Shown here one piece after another: positions 56,521-64,000 of a stretch of 64,000 nt of DNA. The notes beneath the pieces were generated by a model. The model made no database searches and had not been told where the DNA came from. It saw only the letters and a list, made by a program, of their open reading frames with translations. Made by a program: the position numbers and the translations under genes. Numbering within the stretch: position 1 is the first letter of the stretch; every line of letters begins with the position of its first letter. Source of the stretch: Elusimicrobiota bacterium (GTDB lineage Bacteria > Elusimicrobiota > Elusimicrobia > Elusimicrobiales > UBA9959); NCBI GenBank assembly GCA_026388155.1, contig JAPLKI010000025.1, positions 346,931 through 410,930 on the forward strand, written 5' to 3'.

Positions 56521-57780
56521 ATGGCCCTTATCGTCGCTTTAATCATCCTTCTGCTGGCCTTCCTGGGGGCGCCGGTATTTTCCCTTATAGGGGCGCTGGC
56601 CATATACCTTTTCTATGGGGCGGGCATAGATTCCTCGGCGGTAATAGTGGAAATGCTGCGGCTGGCGTCCCTGCCCGCCCTTATAGCGATACCGCTTTTT
56701 ACATTCTCAGGCTATATTCTGGCTGAAAGCAAAGCCCCGCAGCGGATGCTGGCGCTTGCCGAAGCCCTGTTCGGCTTCATGCCCGGAGGACTGGCCGTGG
56801 TGGCGCTTTTCACCACGGCTCTTTTCACGGCTTTTACCGGCGCCTCGGGCGTTACCATAATAGCGCTGGGCGGCCTGCTTTACCCCATGCTTAAGAAGCA
56901 GGGCTACCCTGAAAAATTCACTTTGGGCCTGCTCACCACCACCGGCAGCCTGGGCCTGCTTTTCCCGCCAAGTCTCCCGATAATACTCTACGGCCTGGTG
57001 GCAAAAATAGATATAGACAAGCTTTTCAAGGCCGGGCTGCTGCCGGGCGTGCTGCTGCTTATAGCGCTCTCGGTTTACGCCGTAATAACAGCGCGCCGCG
57101 CGGGAATCAGGAAAACCGCTTTCTCGCTTGCGGCGCTAAAAACCGCGGCCCGGGCCGCGGCCTGGGAAATACCGCTGCCTTTCCTTATAATAGGCGGCAT
57201 TTACCGCGGCTTGTTCACGGCAAGCGAGGCCGCCTCGGTAATGGCTTTCTATGTGCTTGTTACGGAAGTTTTTATTTACAGGGACCTGGACCTGTTCCGG
57301 GATATTCCGCGGGTGGCGGTCAAGAGCATGCTGCTGGTGGGGGCTATCTTCATGGTGCTGGGCACGGCGCTCGGCTTTACCAATTACCTTATAGACGCGC
57401 AGATACCGGACCGGATTTTCGCCTGGCTGCACGCTTTCGTTGCCAGCAAGATCGTGTTCCTGCTGATATTAAACGCCTTCCTGCTTGTGATAAACATGAT
57501 AGAGATATTCTCGGCCATCATCATTGTGGTGCCCATAATAGTGCCGGTGGCGGCGCAGTACGGCATAGACCCGGTGCACCTGGGCATCATTTTCCTTTTG
57601 AACCTTGAAATAGGCTACATGACGCCGCCGCTGGGCCTGAATCTTTTCCTTGCCAGTTCAAGGTTTGACCGCAAACTGCCGGAACTTTACCGGGCCACCG
57701 GGCCGTTCTGGCTGCTGCTGTTAGGGATGCTTGCTTTGGTGACTTACCTGCCGCAGATAAGCCTTATAGGAATAAAGTAG
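56521..57780 (+). CDS. dctM: TRAP transporter large permease DctM
   Basis: The 419-residue polytopic protein (about 12 helices) has LLLAFLGAPVFSLIGALA, GASGVTIIALGGLLYP, GSLGLLFPPSLPIILYG and TPPLGLNLFLASSRFD, all typical of DctM. It forms the sodium-coupled channel of the transporter. An alternative TTG lies six codons upstream inside the repeat array. It is the last gene of the malQ-tatT-dctPQM run. Confidence 0.95.
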   Translation: MALIVALIILLLAFLGAPVFSLIGALAIYLFYGAGIDSSAVIVEMLRLASLPALIAIPLFTFSGYILAESKAPQRMLALAEALFGFMPGGLAVVALFTTALFTAFTGASGVTIIALGGLLYPMLKKQGYPEKFTLGLLTTTGSLGLLFPPSLPIILYGLVAKIDIDKLFKAGLLPGVLLLIALSVYAVITARRAGIRKTAFSLAALKTAARAAAWEIPLPFLIIGGIYRGLFTASEAASVMAFYVLVTEVFIYRDLDLFRDIPRVAVKSMLLVGAIFMVLGTALGFTNYLIDAQIPDRIFAWLHAFVASKIVFLLILNAFLLVINMIEIFSAIIIVVPIIVPVAAQYGIDPVHLGIIFLLNLEIGYMTPPLGLNLFLASSRFDRKLPELYRATGPFWLLLLGMLALVTYLPQISLIGIK

Positions 57781-57859
57781 AAAAGTCCAGCAGACCCCGA
57801 TTAACCGCGAGATCGGTTCGCTTCGTTCACAAGGATTGCCATTGCGAGGGCGATGCCCG

Positions 57860-57895
57860 CCCCGCACTTTTTCCTCAAACGGGCCAAAGTGCGGG
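57860..57895. repeat. dispersed palindrome, CCCCGCACTTT family, copy 3
   Basis: CCCCGCACTTT (57860-57870) and AAAGTGCGGG (57886-57895) flank a loop beginning TTCC. It lies between convergent dctM and the histidine kinase gene, where a terminator is expected. Confidence 0.75.
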
Positions 57896-57917
57896 ACCCG
57901 TGGCGTCCCCGTCCGAT

Positions 57918-59855
57918 TCAGCGCCAGCCGGCCAGAGACCGCACCGCGGCGAAGAGTTCGGCGGGCTTCACGGGCTTGGACAGGTACATCTGAAACCCGG
58001 CCAGCAGCGCCTGGGTGCGATCCTCCTGGCGGGTGAGCGCGGTCAGCGCCATGGCCGGCACAGCGCCGCGCCCTCCGCCCAGGCCGCGCACCCTTCGGAT
58101 AAGGGAATAGCCGTCCTCGTCGGGCATGGCGATGTCGCAGATCAATATTTCAGGAGTCTGCTTATCAAAGGCCGCCATGGCATCCGCGGCCGAGGCCGCG
58201 GTCTCTACCTGCGCCCCGCAGCGCGCCAACAGCTTTTGAAGCAGATCGCGCGTGTCGGGGTCGTCCTCAACCACCAGTATGCGCAGGCCGGAGAGGTCCT
58301 GGGAGGCGGCTACATCGGTCTTGGCGAGGGCGGCATTCTTGCTTTCCTCCGCAGCCCAGGGAATGACCGGCAGGTCCACGCTGAAAACCGAGCCGCGGCC
58401 CGCGCCGGGGCTGCGGACGGTCACAGTACCGTCGTGAAGTTCCACGATGTTCTTGACAATAGCCAGGCCCAGGCCCAGGCCCTGGTGCTTACGGGTCAGG
58501 GGATTCTCGCCTTGCCGGAACGGGTCAAAGACATGCGGGAGAAAATCGGGCGCGATGCCTTTCCCGTTGTCCTGCATCTCGACCAGGGCATGGCCGTCAT
58601 GCTTACGCAGCCGGAGGCATATCTCTCCCCCGTCCGGCGTGAACTGGAGGGCGTTGTTCAGGAGATTTGTGAAAACCTGGTGCAGCCGGTTGGCGTCGCC
58701 AAAAACGCCGACCGGACCCTTGATATCGCTCACCAGCCGAATGGAGTGCGCATCGGACAGGCGGCGCAAGGATTCAAAAATGGAATTCAGAAGGGCGGCC
58801 AGATCGAGGGGCTTGCGTTCCAGGTGCAGATTCCCCCGGGAGAATGCTGACAAGTCTATGAGGTCGTCTATGATCCGGTGCTGGGACTCCATGCTGCGCT
58901 GGATGGCTTCCAGAGCGTACTCGCGCTCCTCGGTTTTAAGCTCGCTGGAACGCAGCATCCAGACCCAGCCCATGATAATGGTCAGCGGGGTGCGCAGTTC
59001 GTGCGATACGATAGCCAGGAAATCGCCTTTAGCTCTGTTGGCCATCTCAGCCTCGCCCCGGGCCTCCTGCTCAAGCTTCATAAGAAGCGCCATTTTCGTC
59101 TCCCCCCGCTTGCGCGCGGTGATGTCCACGAAATTTTCAAGCAGATATTTGCGGCCGCCAAGCATAACCGATGAAATGGTTTTAAGGACCGGGATCTTTT
59201 CTCCACGCACATTAAGCAGGACGCGCTCCGAATTATCCACGCGCTGGCCCAGGTCGGAAACGGGGCATTTGCCGAGTTCCATGGGGCAGATGAAGTTATG
59301 GCATATCGAACCGACAACTTTTTCTTTGGGCGCGTCGAACAGCGCAAGCGCCACGGAGTTCGCGTCAACGATCTTATGCGATTCGGCATCGATTATCACG
59401 AAGCCGGTGCTTATGCTCTCTAATATGGTCTTTGAATAGACCTCGCTCTCATGCAGCTCCTGCTCCATCCGCTTGTGCGCCTGGAGCAGGCCCCATTCGC
59501 GCATGACCCGCTGCACAACGTGCGGCATCTCGCGGAAAGTCTCTTCGGATTTTACGATATAATCACTGGCGCCGGCCTTTAGGGCCTCCACGGCGGCTTT
59601 TTCATCGCCGCTGCCGGATATGATCACCACGGGGAAGGGATTGCTCTCGGGAGGATAGGTAAGAACCTGCGTGGATTTGCCGTCCGGCAGGTGAAGGTCC
59701 AAAAGGGCCATGTCCGGCCGCTTTTTTGCGACCAGTTCCTTGTATTCCTTCAGTGTATACGCCACGGATATTTCTCCCGCGAAATCAAAGTCACTAAAGG
59801 CGTGCTTGAGAACGTCAATGTAAAGCGGCTCATCGTCAGCGATTATAATATGCAT
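57918..59855 (-). CDS. hybrid sensor histidine kinase with two receiver domains and a Cys-rich PAS domain
   Basis: The ATG at 59855 with GGGGGG upstream gives 645 residues. Order: receiver domain (residues 1-120, IIIADDEPLY, MALLDLHLPDG), PAS domain (about 140-250) containing ICHNFICPMELGKCP, HisKA (SHELRTPLTIIMGW, about 285), HATPase (NLLNNALQFTPDGG; DNGKGIAP; GLGLGLAIVKN) and a C-terminal receiver (RILVVEDDPDTRDLL, DIAMPDEDGYS, KPVKPAEL). No transmembrane helix is visible, so it is cytoplasmic. The PAS cysteines may bind a metal or heme-like cofactor. No output regulator gene is nearby. Confidence 0.9.
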   Translation of the reverse strand: MHIIIADDEPLYIDVLKHAFSDFDFAGEISVAYTLKEYKELVAKKRPDMALLDLHLPDGKSTQVLTYPPESNPFPVVIISGSGDEKAAVEALKAGASDYIVKSEETFREMPHVVQRVMREWGLLQAHKRMEQELHESEVYSKTILESISTGFVIIDAESHKIVDANSVALALFDAPKEKVVGSICHNFICPMELGKCPVSDLGQRVDNSERVLLNVRGEKIPVLKTISSVMLGGRKYLLENFVDITARKRGETKMALLMKLEQEARGEAEMANRAKGDFLAIVSHELRTPLTIIMGWVWMLRSSELKTEEREYALEAIQRSMESQHRIIDDLIDLSAFSRGNLHLERKPLDLAALLNSIFESLRRLSDAHSIRLVSDIKGPVGVFGDANRLHQVFTNLLNNALQFTPDGGEICLRLRKHDGHALVEMQDNGKGIAPDFLPHVFDPFRQGENPLTRKHQGLGLGLAIVKNIVELHDGTVTVRSPGAGRGSVFSVDLPVIPWAAEESKNAALAKTDVAASQDLSGLRILVVEDDPDTRDLLQKLLARCGAQVETAASAADAMAAFDKQTPEILICDIAMPDEDGYSLIRRVRGLGGGRGAVPAMALTALTRQEDRTQALLAGFQMYLSKPVKPAELFAAVRSLAGWR

Positions 59856-59906
59856 ATTCCCCCCCATATGGCGTGAACTTATTGAGCACCTTAGTCTGAA
59901 ACCCGG

Positions 59907-60908
59907 TCACCCTAAGACGGATCTGTCAAATTTTATCTCGGAATTCTCTCCGACGTTCAGCCGGTCTTTTCTGCCGGTTATCGCGGCGCTGGGCCCCACA
60001 AGGGAATCCTGAAGGTTCATGGCCTTTATTGAGGCGTTCTCGTTTATTATGGAGTTGGACACAATGGAGGAATCTATTACCGCGCCTTCGCCTATTGAAA
60101 CGTAGGGCCCGATTATGGAATTGGACACCCTGGCCGTGGGCGCTATATAAACCGGCGGGATAATAAGCGAGTTTTTGGCCTTCACGGGAAACTTTTTTCT
60201 GTCCAGTATATAGCGGTTGGTTTCAAGCAGCGTTTCGGGTTTGCCGCAGTCGTACCAGCCGTCTATCACGACCGGCTTAAGCTTATGGCCCCCCTTGAGC
60301 ATAAGCGACAGCGCGTCGGTAAACTGTATCTCGCCCCTGGTGGTGCGGCCTGATTTTACCAGCCGCTCCAGACTGCCGTAAAGCTTGGCGGATTTTTTAA
60401 AAGAGTAAATACCCACTATGGCCAGGTTTGAGGGAGGATGTTCCGGTTTTTCCACCATGCTCTTTATGTAGCCGTTGCCGACTTCCACCACGCCGAAACG
60501 GCGCGGATCGGCCACTTCCTTCACGGCTATGCAATCGTCCTTTGAATTAAGGAACTTGCCCAGGTCGGCCGAAATTATAGTGTCGCCCAGCATTACCAAT
60601 ACCGGCCCGGTGACGCAGCGGCGCGTCAGCCATATAGCGTGGCCAAGGCCCTTCGGCTCCGGCTGCTCGACATATGAAATTTTCAGGCCCTTATAATTGC
60701 GGCCGATGTATTCTTTTATCTTCCCGCCCAGATAGCCGGTTACCAGACAGATATTCTTTATGCCGGCGGCGGAGAGATCGTCCATGATATGGCCGATTAT
60801 AGGTTTATTACCAACGGTTAAAAGGACTTTGGGATAGGTGTAAGTATGAGGGCGCAGGCGCGTGCCGGCGCCGGCCACAGGCACCACGGCCGTAAATTCT
60901 GTTTTCAT
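59907..60908 (-). CDS. nucleotide-sugar pyrophosphorylase (NDP-sugar synthase)
   Basis: The 333-residue protein starts with the nucleotidyltransferase motif AGAGTRLRPHTYTYPK and has GLGHAIWLT and VMLGDTII, followed by a C-terminal left-handed beta-helix with hexapeptide repeats (VYIAPTARVSNSIIGPYVSIGEGAVI). It resembles RmlA-long or GlmU-like glucose-1-phosphate nucleotidyltransferases that make activated sugars for surface polysaccharide. Substrate not determinable. The next gene upstream begins 14 bases away. Confidence 0.85.
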   Translation of the reverse strand: MKTEFTAVVPVAGAGTRLRPHTYTYPKVLLTVGNKPIIGHIMDDLSAAGIKNICLVTGYLGGKIKEYIGRNYKGLKISYVEQPEPKGLGHAIWLTRRCVTGPVLVMLGDTIISADLGKFLNSKDDCIAVKEVADPRRFGVVEVGNGYIKSMVEKPEHPPSNLAIVGIYSFKKSAKLYGSLERLVKSGRTTRGEIQFTDALSLMLKGGHKLKPVVIDGWYDCGKPETLLETNRYILDRKKFPVKAKNSLIIPPVYIAPTARVSNSIIGPYVSIGEGAVIDSSIVSNSIINENASIKAMNLQDSLVGPSAAITGRKDRLNVGENSEIKFDRSVLG

Positions 60909-60921
60909 TGAAGGGCCGCCA

Positions 60922-62445
60922 TTACGCTTCCTTGCGCAGAAAGAGGATCAGCTTTCCGATGCTGTATGTTTCCTGTCCCTGGGGCAGCTGGGAGAAAAGT
61001 TCCCTGGCTGTCTGGAAATCGTCTCCCAGCGTTACGATCGGCGGTTCCACATATCCGTCCGCGCGGATCTGGGCAAGACCGGCGGCGGCAAGCAGGCCGT
61101 TGCACAGGCACGCGCGGCCCACGGTATTTTGCGCCCTGCCGCCTTTTGCCGTAAAATCGCTCACAAGCTCGGCCGGACACCGGTAGCCTAAACCGCCCTC
61201 GGGGGTGACATAATTGGTCTGCAGCAGACAGATGTCGCAGACACGCTTTCGGCTGGAATAAACCGCTTTGTCGGAAATCGTTCCCGGTATCTGGGCCACC
61301 TTGAACGGAAAGCCGGTCGGCGATACCATTGTATCCTTTACCACAAGCTCATTACGAACCGCCATCTGCAATGCCCGCTTCCTCAGTTCGGGCTCCATTC
61401 CGGATTGCCCCGAAAGCGCGGCGGCCGTGCCTATCTGGACGCCCGCGGCGCCCTTTCCCAGAGCCTCACGCAGCCGTTCGGGGGTGGCGTATGAGCCGGC
61501 CAGCCAAAAAGGCAGGCCGAGCCCGGCTATGGCGCCGATGTCGGCGCGGTCGTGCTCCGTATACTCAAGTATCTGCTGCCCCCGGTCGTCGAACTGCATG
61601 CGGGCCGGAGGCGCGTTATGTCCGCCCGCCTGCGGCCCTTCAACCACAAAACCATACGGGCGGGTTTTCGCATTGGAGGCTAAAGACTGAGCCAGCCCGA
61701 AAGATGCCACAATAGCGAGAAATTTTGGCCGTTTCAGTTCCGCGCCGCCGCAGCCGATAGTTTCGGGCCTGAGAGTTACAAAAAACTCGCCGCGGTCCGA
61801 GCGTGTTCCCTGAACTTTAAGCGGCAGGGACGCCGGCTGATGACGGCACAACGATTCTATCATCCCGGGAAGCTCGGGCGGGCTACCCGCGCCTACCAGC
61901 ACATAATCCGCTCCGGCAAGTATCGCGCCGTACAGCGCGTAGGGCAGCGGCCGCTCCACTTTGCGAAGGAAATTAATTCCGACCGGGCCGTTGTGCCCCT
62001 CTTTGGCGAGCCAGACCTCGGTAAAGTTAGCGGCGATGGTGAGCACCTGCAGCTCGCGCGACGACTCCCAGAAAGAGTCAAGCCCGGCGGGGCCTTCAAT
62101 ACGGGCCAGTTTCGCGAAAGGCACCGCCTTGAACGGTTTGTCCGCGGGTTTTCCGCCTTTTATGTAGTACTTTTCAATAACCCGGCCAAGCGGTTCGGCA
62201 AGCGCCGGCTGGCGCCGCGCAAGCTCGTCGAACGCTTTCCGGATATGGCCGCCGGGGTCGCCGTTCTGCAGGAGGCGCGGGTAAACTATTTCAAGCGCGG
62301 TGCCGGACACCACCCCCAGAACGCCCATCATGGAAGCGATCCTGGCCATTTGCCAGCAGGAAATATGAACGCCCATGCCGCCGGAGATTATCACCGGATC
62401 TGGACGGTTATCGGGTTCTGTTCTGTCAAATTTAAAGCGCAGCAT
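60922..62445 (-). CDS. nitronate monooxygenase family protein (2-nitropropane dioxygenase-like)
   Basis: The 507-residue protein has FMN-barrel features of the family: IISGGMGVHISCWQMAR, GFVVEGPQAGGHNAPP with the His that marks nitronate monooxygenases, IGAIAGLGLPFWLAGSYA and AAGVQIGTAAAL. The C-terminal third adds a cysteine-bearing stretch (CDICLLQTNYVTP, RACLCNGLLAAAG) that most family members lack. FabK- or PfaD-type enoyl reductases are related, so the reaction is uncertain. Confidence 0.82.
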   Translation of the reverse strand: MLRFKFDRTEPDNRPDPVIISGGMGVHISCWQMARIASMMGVLGVVSGTALEIVYPRLLQNGDPGGHIRKAFDELARRQPALAEPLGRVIEKYYIKGGKPADKPFKAVPFAKLARIEGPAGLDSFWESSRELQVLTIAANFTEVWLAKEGHNGPVGINFLRKVERPLPYALYGAILAGADYVLVGAGSPPELPGMIESLCRHQPASLPLKVQGTRSDRGEFFVTLRPETIGCGGAELKRPKFLAIVASFGLAQSLASNAKTRPYGFVVEGPQAGGHNAPPARMQFDDRGQQILEYTEHDRADIGAIAGLGLPFWLAGSYATPERLREALGKGAAGVQIGTAAALSGQSGMEPELRKRALQMAVRNELVVKDTMVSPTGFPFKVAQIPGTISDKAVYSSRKRVCDICLLQTNYVTPEGGLGYRCPAELVSDFTAKGGRAQNTVGRACLCNGLLAAAGLAQIRADGYVEPPIVTLGDDFQTARELFSQLPQGQETYSIGKLILFLRKEA

Positions 62446-62494
62446 CTAATTCCTGTTCAAGTCCCCAAAAAATACCTGATACGCACATATACAA

Positions 62495-62503
62495 ATTATA
62501 GCA
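62495..62503 (-). promoter_or_regulatory. extended -10 promoter element upstream of the nitronate-monooxygenase-like gene
   Basis: Minus-strand TGC-TATAAT (62495-62503) is a perfect extended -10. No good -35 is seen. Transcription would start about 43 bases before the ATG. Confidence 0.5.
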
Positions 62504-62533
62504 ATTTCAATTCCACATCATCGGGATTTTTTA

Positions 62534-62561
62534 GCCCGCTTATTTGCCGAAGGCAAATCTT
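62534..62561. repeat. hairpin with GCCCGCTTATTT repeat, copy 2
   Basis: The 28 bases match 36765-36792 with two changes. Here TTTGCC-GAA-GGCAAA forms a perfect hairpin. It lies beyond the stop of the TPR protein gene and may serve as its transcript end. Confidence 0.5.
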
Positions 62562-62592
62562 TTGTTCCCGCTGCTTCCCGAGCAGGAACCGC

Positions 62593-63876
62593 TTATTCTT
62601 CTATCAACTGGCGGTAGATTTCTTTGAAACCGGGCGCTTTTTTAAGGCCTTTTTTGGCGTAGAGATGCGAGTCCCAGAAATTGCCGCGTTTAAGCGCGGT
62701 CTTATAATCCTTAACGGCGTCTTCCCTGTTGCCCAGCAGATCAAAAGCCTGGGCGCGGCGCAGGTAGCAATAGCTTATCCAGCCTTTATCCGGGTAGGCC
62801 GTGTTCTCTACCCCTTGAGTGAACCAGGCCACGGCCTCCTGCGGCTGGTTCAGCGCCAGTTTGGAATCCCCGGCCGATAAATAGACCAAGGACAATTGTT
62901 GCGCCAGCCAGGGATTCGCCGCGCCGGAATTAACGGTGAGGAACTTCAGGCTTTCGTCAAACGCCCGCGGCCAGTCCTGGGAGTGTATATAGGCCATTAT
63001 CTCCCCAAGCCAGAGAAAGGGATTATCGGGATCGGTTTCCCGCAGGGCTTTGGCCTCAGCTATCGCCTGGTTGAAATCCTTCTCGTGGCGGGTGAGTATC
63101 TCTATAAGAAAGACGCGCGCTTCAACTGAAAAAAAGCGGCCCTTGTCCCTGGCCAGGCGGACTTCTTCAAGGCCGCGCGCTCTGTCGCCGTGCACGAATA
63201 AAAGCGCCGGCACGCTTAAGACGCCGGGTAAAGTATCGGCGAAATAATCAAAAATGCCAAGCCCCAGATAGGCGTCGTAAATATCGGGGTTCAGTTTCAC
63301 GCATTTTTTAAGCATCTTACGGCCGCGGTTCCCATAGATATAGGCCCTGAACCATTTTCGCTCCACGGCGTACCACCGCCCTTTAAGCCCGTAGGCGCTG
63401 CCCATGAAGAAATAGGCCTGGTCCGGAGAAATCTTTTTTTTAAGCATCGCCTCCGCGACTTTGGCCGTTTCGTCGACATGCCGCATAAATTCCTCTTCGT
63501 AGGCGGAAGAGGCGACGTTGACATCGAAGTTTTGCGCGCAGCGCCACCAGGAAAGCGCCGACAGCGCGAAGTAACCGGCGGGGCTTGAAGAGCTCATGCG
63601 CACGATATCGCGGAACTCAGTCTCCGCCTTGTCGAATTCCAGGCGGTACATGAACGCTATGCCTTTGTCGTATTTGGCGTCGATTTTGGGGCCAAGGGTC
63701 AGGGGCGCCGAAGAAAGTTTCAGGTCAGTAAGCGGGAGTAGTTCTTCAACCTGTATTTTATCTTCCGCGGTATTGTCGGCGGCCAACGGCTCCTGGGCGA
63801 AAGCGTCCGGGGCGCAGGAAATTAAAAACGCGGCGAGCAAAACCGGTTTTTTAAAAATTTCAAAATTACGTTTCAT
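62593..63876 (-). CDS. exported TPR-repeat protein
   Basis: The 427-residue protein begins with a signal peptide (KKPVLLAAFLISCAPDAFA, cleavage near residue 27). The rest is helical with TPR-like units (YDKGIAFMYRLEFDKAETEF; DPDNPFLWLGEIMAYIHSQDWPRAFDE; NQPQEAVAWFTQGVENTAYP). The stretch VKLNPDIYDAYLGLGIFDYFAD resembles TatT-like or tetratricopeptide chaperones. It likely works in the periplasm as a protein-binding scaffold. The start overlaps the stop of the upstream gene (ATGA). Confidence 0.8.
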   Translation of the reverse strand: MKRNFEIFKKPVLLAAFLISCAPDAFAQEPLAADNTAEDKIQVEELLPLTDLKLSSAPLTLGPKIDAKYDKGIAFMYRLEFDKAETEFRDIVRMSSSSPAGYFALSALSWWRCAQNFDVNVASSAYEEEFMRHVDETAKVAEAMLKKKISPDQAYFFMGSAYGLKGRWYAVERKWFRAYIYGNRGRKMLKKCVKLNPDIYDAYLGLGIFDYFADTLPGVLSVPALLFVHGDRARGLEEVRLARDKGRFFSVEARVFLIEILTRHEKDFNQAIAEAKALRETDPDNPFLWLGEIMAYIHSQDWPRAFDESLKFLTVNSGAANPWLAQQLSLVYLSAGDSKLALNQPQEAVAWFTQGVENTAYPDKGWISYCYLRRAQAFDLLGNREDAVKDYKTALKRGNFWDSHLYAKKGLKKAPGFKEIYRQLIEE

Positions 63877-64000
63877 AAAATAAAAGCTATCAAAAGCAGG
63901 GCCAGCACCGCAACCGCCGCCAGCGCCATTAATGATTCCCTCATCCTGTAAAACCCGTAAACGAGCATTATCACCCTGGCCGCCGGCGTAAGCAGCAGGG
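63873..64000 (-). CDS. C-terminal end of a membrane protein (partial)
   Basis: The last 128 bases of the window encode about 41 residues on the minus strand, including a final hydrophobic helix (LMALAAVAVLALLLIAFIL), and stop in an ATGA overlap with the TPR protein gene. The remainder lies outside the window; the overlap implies an operon. Confidence 0.7.
   Translation of the reverse strand, partial: LLLTPAARVIMLVYGFYRMRESLMALAAVAVLALLLIAFIL

Noticed and set aside
1-64000. tRNA and rRNA genes
   Set aside because: I saw no cloverleaf with a GGTTCGAATCC-type T-arm in any spacer and no rRNA-like block.

Overview
The window is a contiguous chromosomal segment of a diderm bacterium with a moderately GC-rich genome (roughly mid-50s by eye). 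Evidence for two membranes: an LptE-type lipoprotein, signal-peptide beta-barrel candidates, lipoproteins and a GspF/PilT pilus system. Housekeeping genes are scattered in short unrelated runs (leuS, holA, rpsT, murJ, uvrC, gltX, recN, nadK, comEC, recR, dnaX). With the abundant type IV pilin genes this fits Elusimicrobiota or a neighbouring lineage, but that placement is inference; no rRNA or tRNA gene is present to settle it.

Layout: 1-10 kb holds a type IV pilin, an exported Hsp20-like protein, leuS, lptE, holA, rpsT, murJ, a short uvrC and ogt. 9.3-10.9 kb is mostly non-coding and carries two copies of a structured RNA-like element, palindromic repeats and a strong terminator. 10.9-17.2 kb (minus strand) is a pilus block: a CpaB-like exported protein, pilC, pilT and a large GYF-domain membrane protein. 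17.4-32.8 kb (minus) carries gltX, two tandem B12-binding radical SAM genes, recN, nadK, an outer-membrane protein with a poly-Asn run, comEC, recR, dnaX, a small outer-membrane protein and a deoxyhypusine-synthase-like gene. 32.9-44.6 kb (minus) is the most unusual part: six large, Gly/Ala/Ser-rich, membrane-anchored proteins, several visibly paralogous, with two near-identical promoters at the head of the cluster and one strong terminator at its end. I recognise no known system in it. 44.8-49.5 kb (minus) has a flavodiiron protein, a MoaD/ThiS protein, a Mur ligase, an exported SAM-hydrolase-like protein and a D-aminopeptidase. 49.8-57.8 kb (plus) has a secreted unknown, a DUF6485-like small protein, ridA, malQ and a TRAP transporter set (tatT-dctP-dctQ-dctM). 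57.9-64 kb (minus) has a hybrid histidine kinase, a sugar nucleotidyltransferase, a nitronate-monooxygenase-like protein, a TPR protein and the end of a membrane protein.

The non-coding DNA is as notable as the genes. At least sixteen gene junctions are filled with degenerate 7-nt tandem repeats, usually as two complementary arms around an AAGGA..TCCTT centre. They often run into the stop codon of the flanking gene, and in tatT and dctP they encode part of the signal peptide. Separately there are three gapless copies of a 50-nt hairpin motif, two copies of a longer structured element (one contains the 50-nt motif as an insert), a MITE with 36-bp perfect terminal inverted repeats inside the TRAP operon, and two families of dispersed palindromes. 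Together they suggest a genome whose spacers are shaped by several repeat systems.
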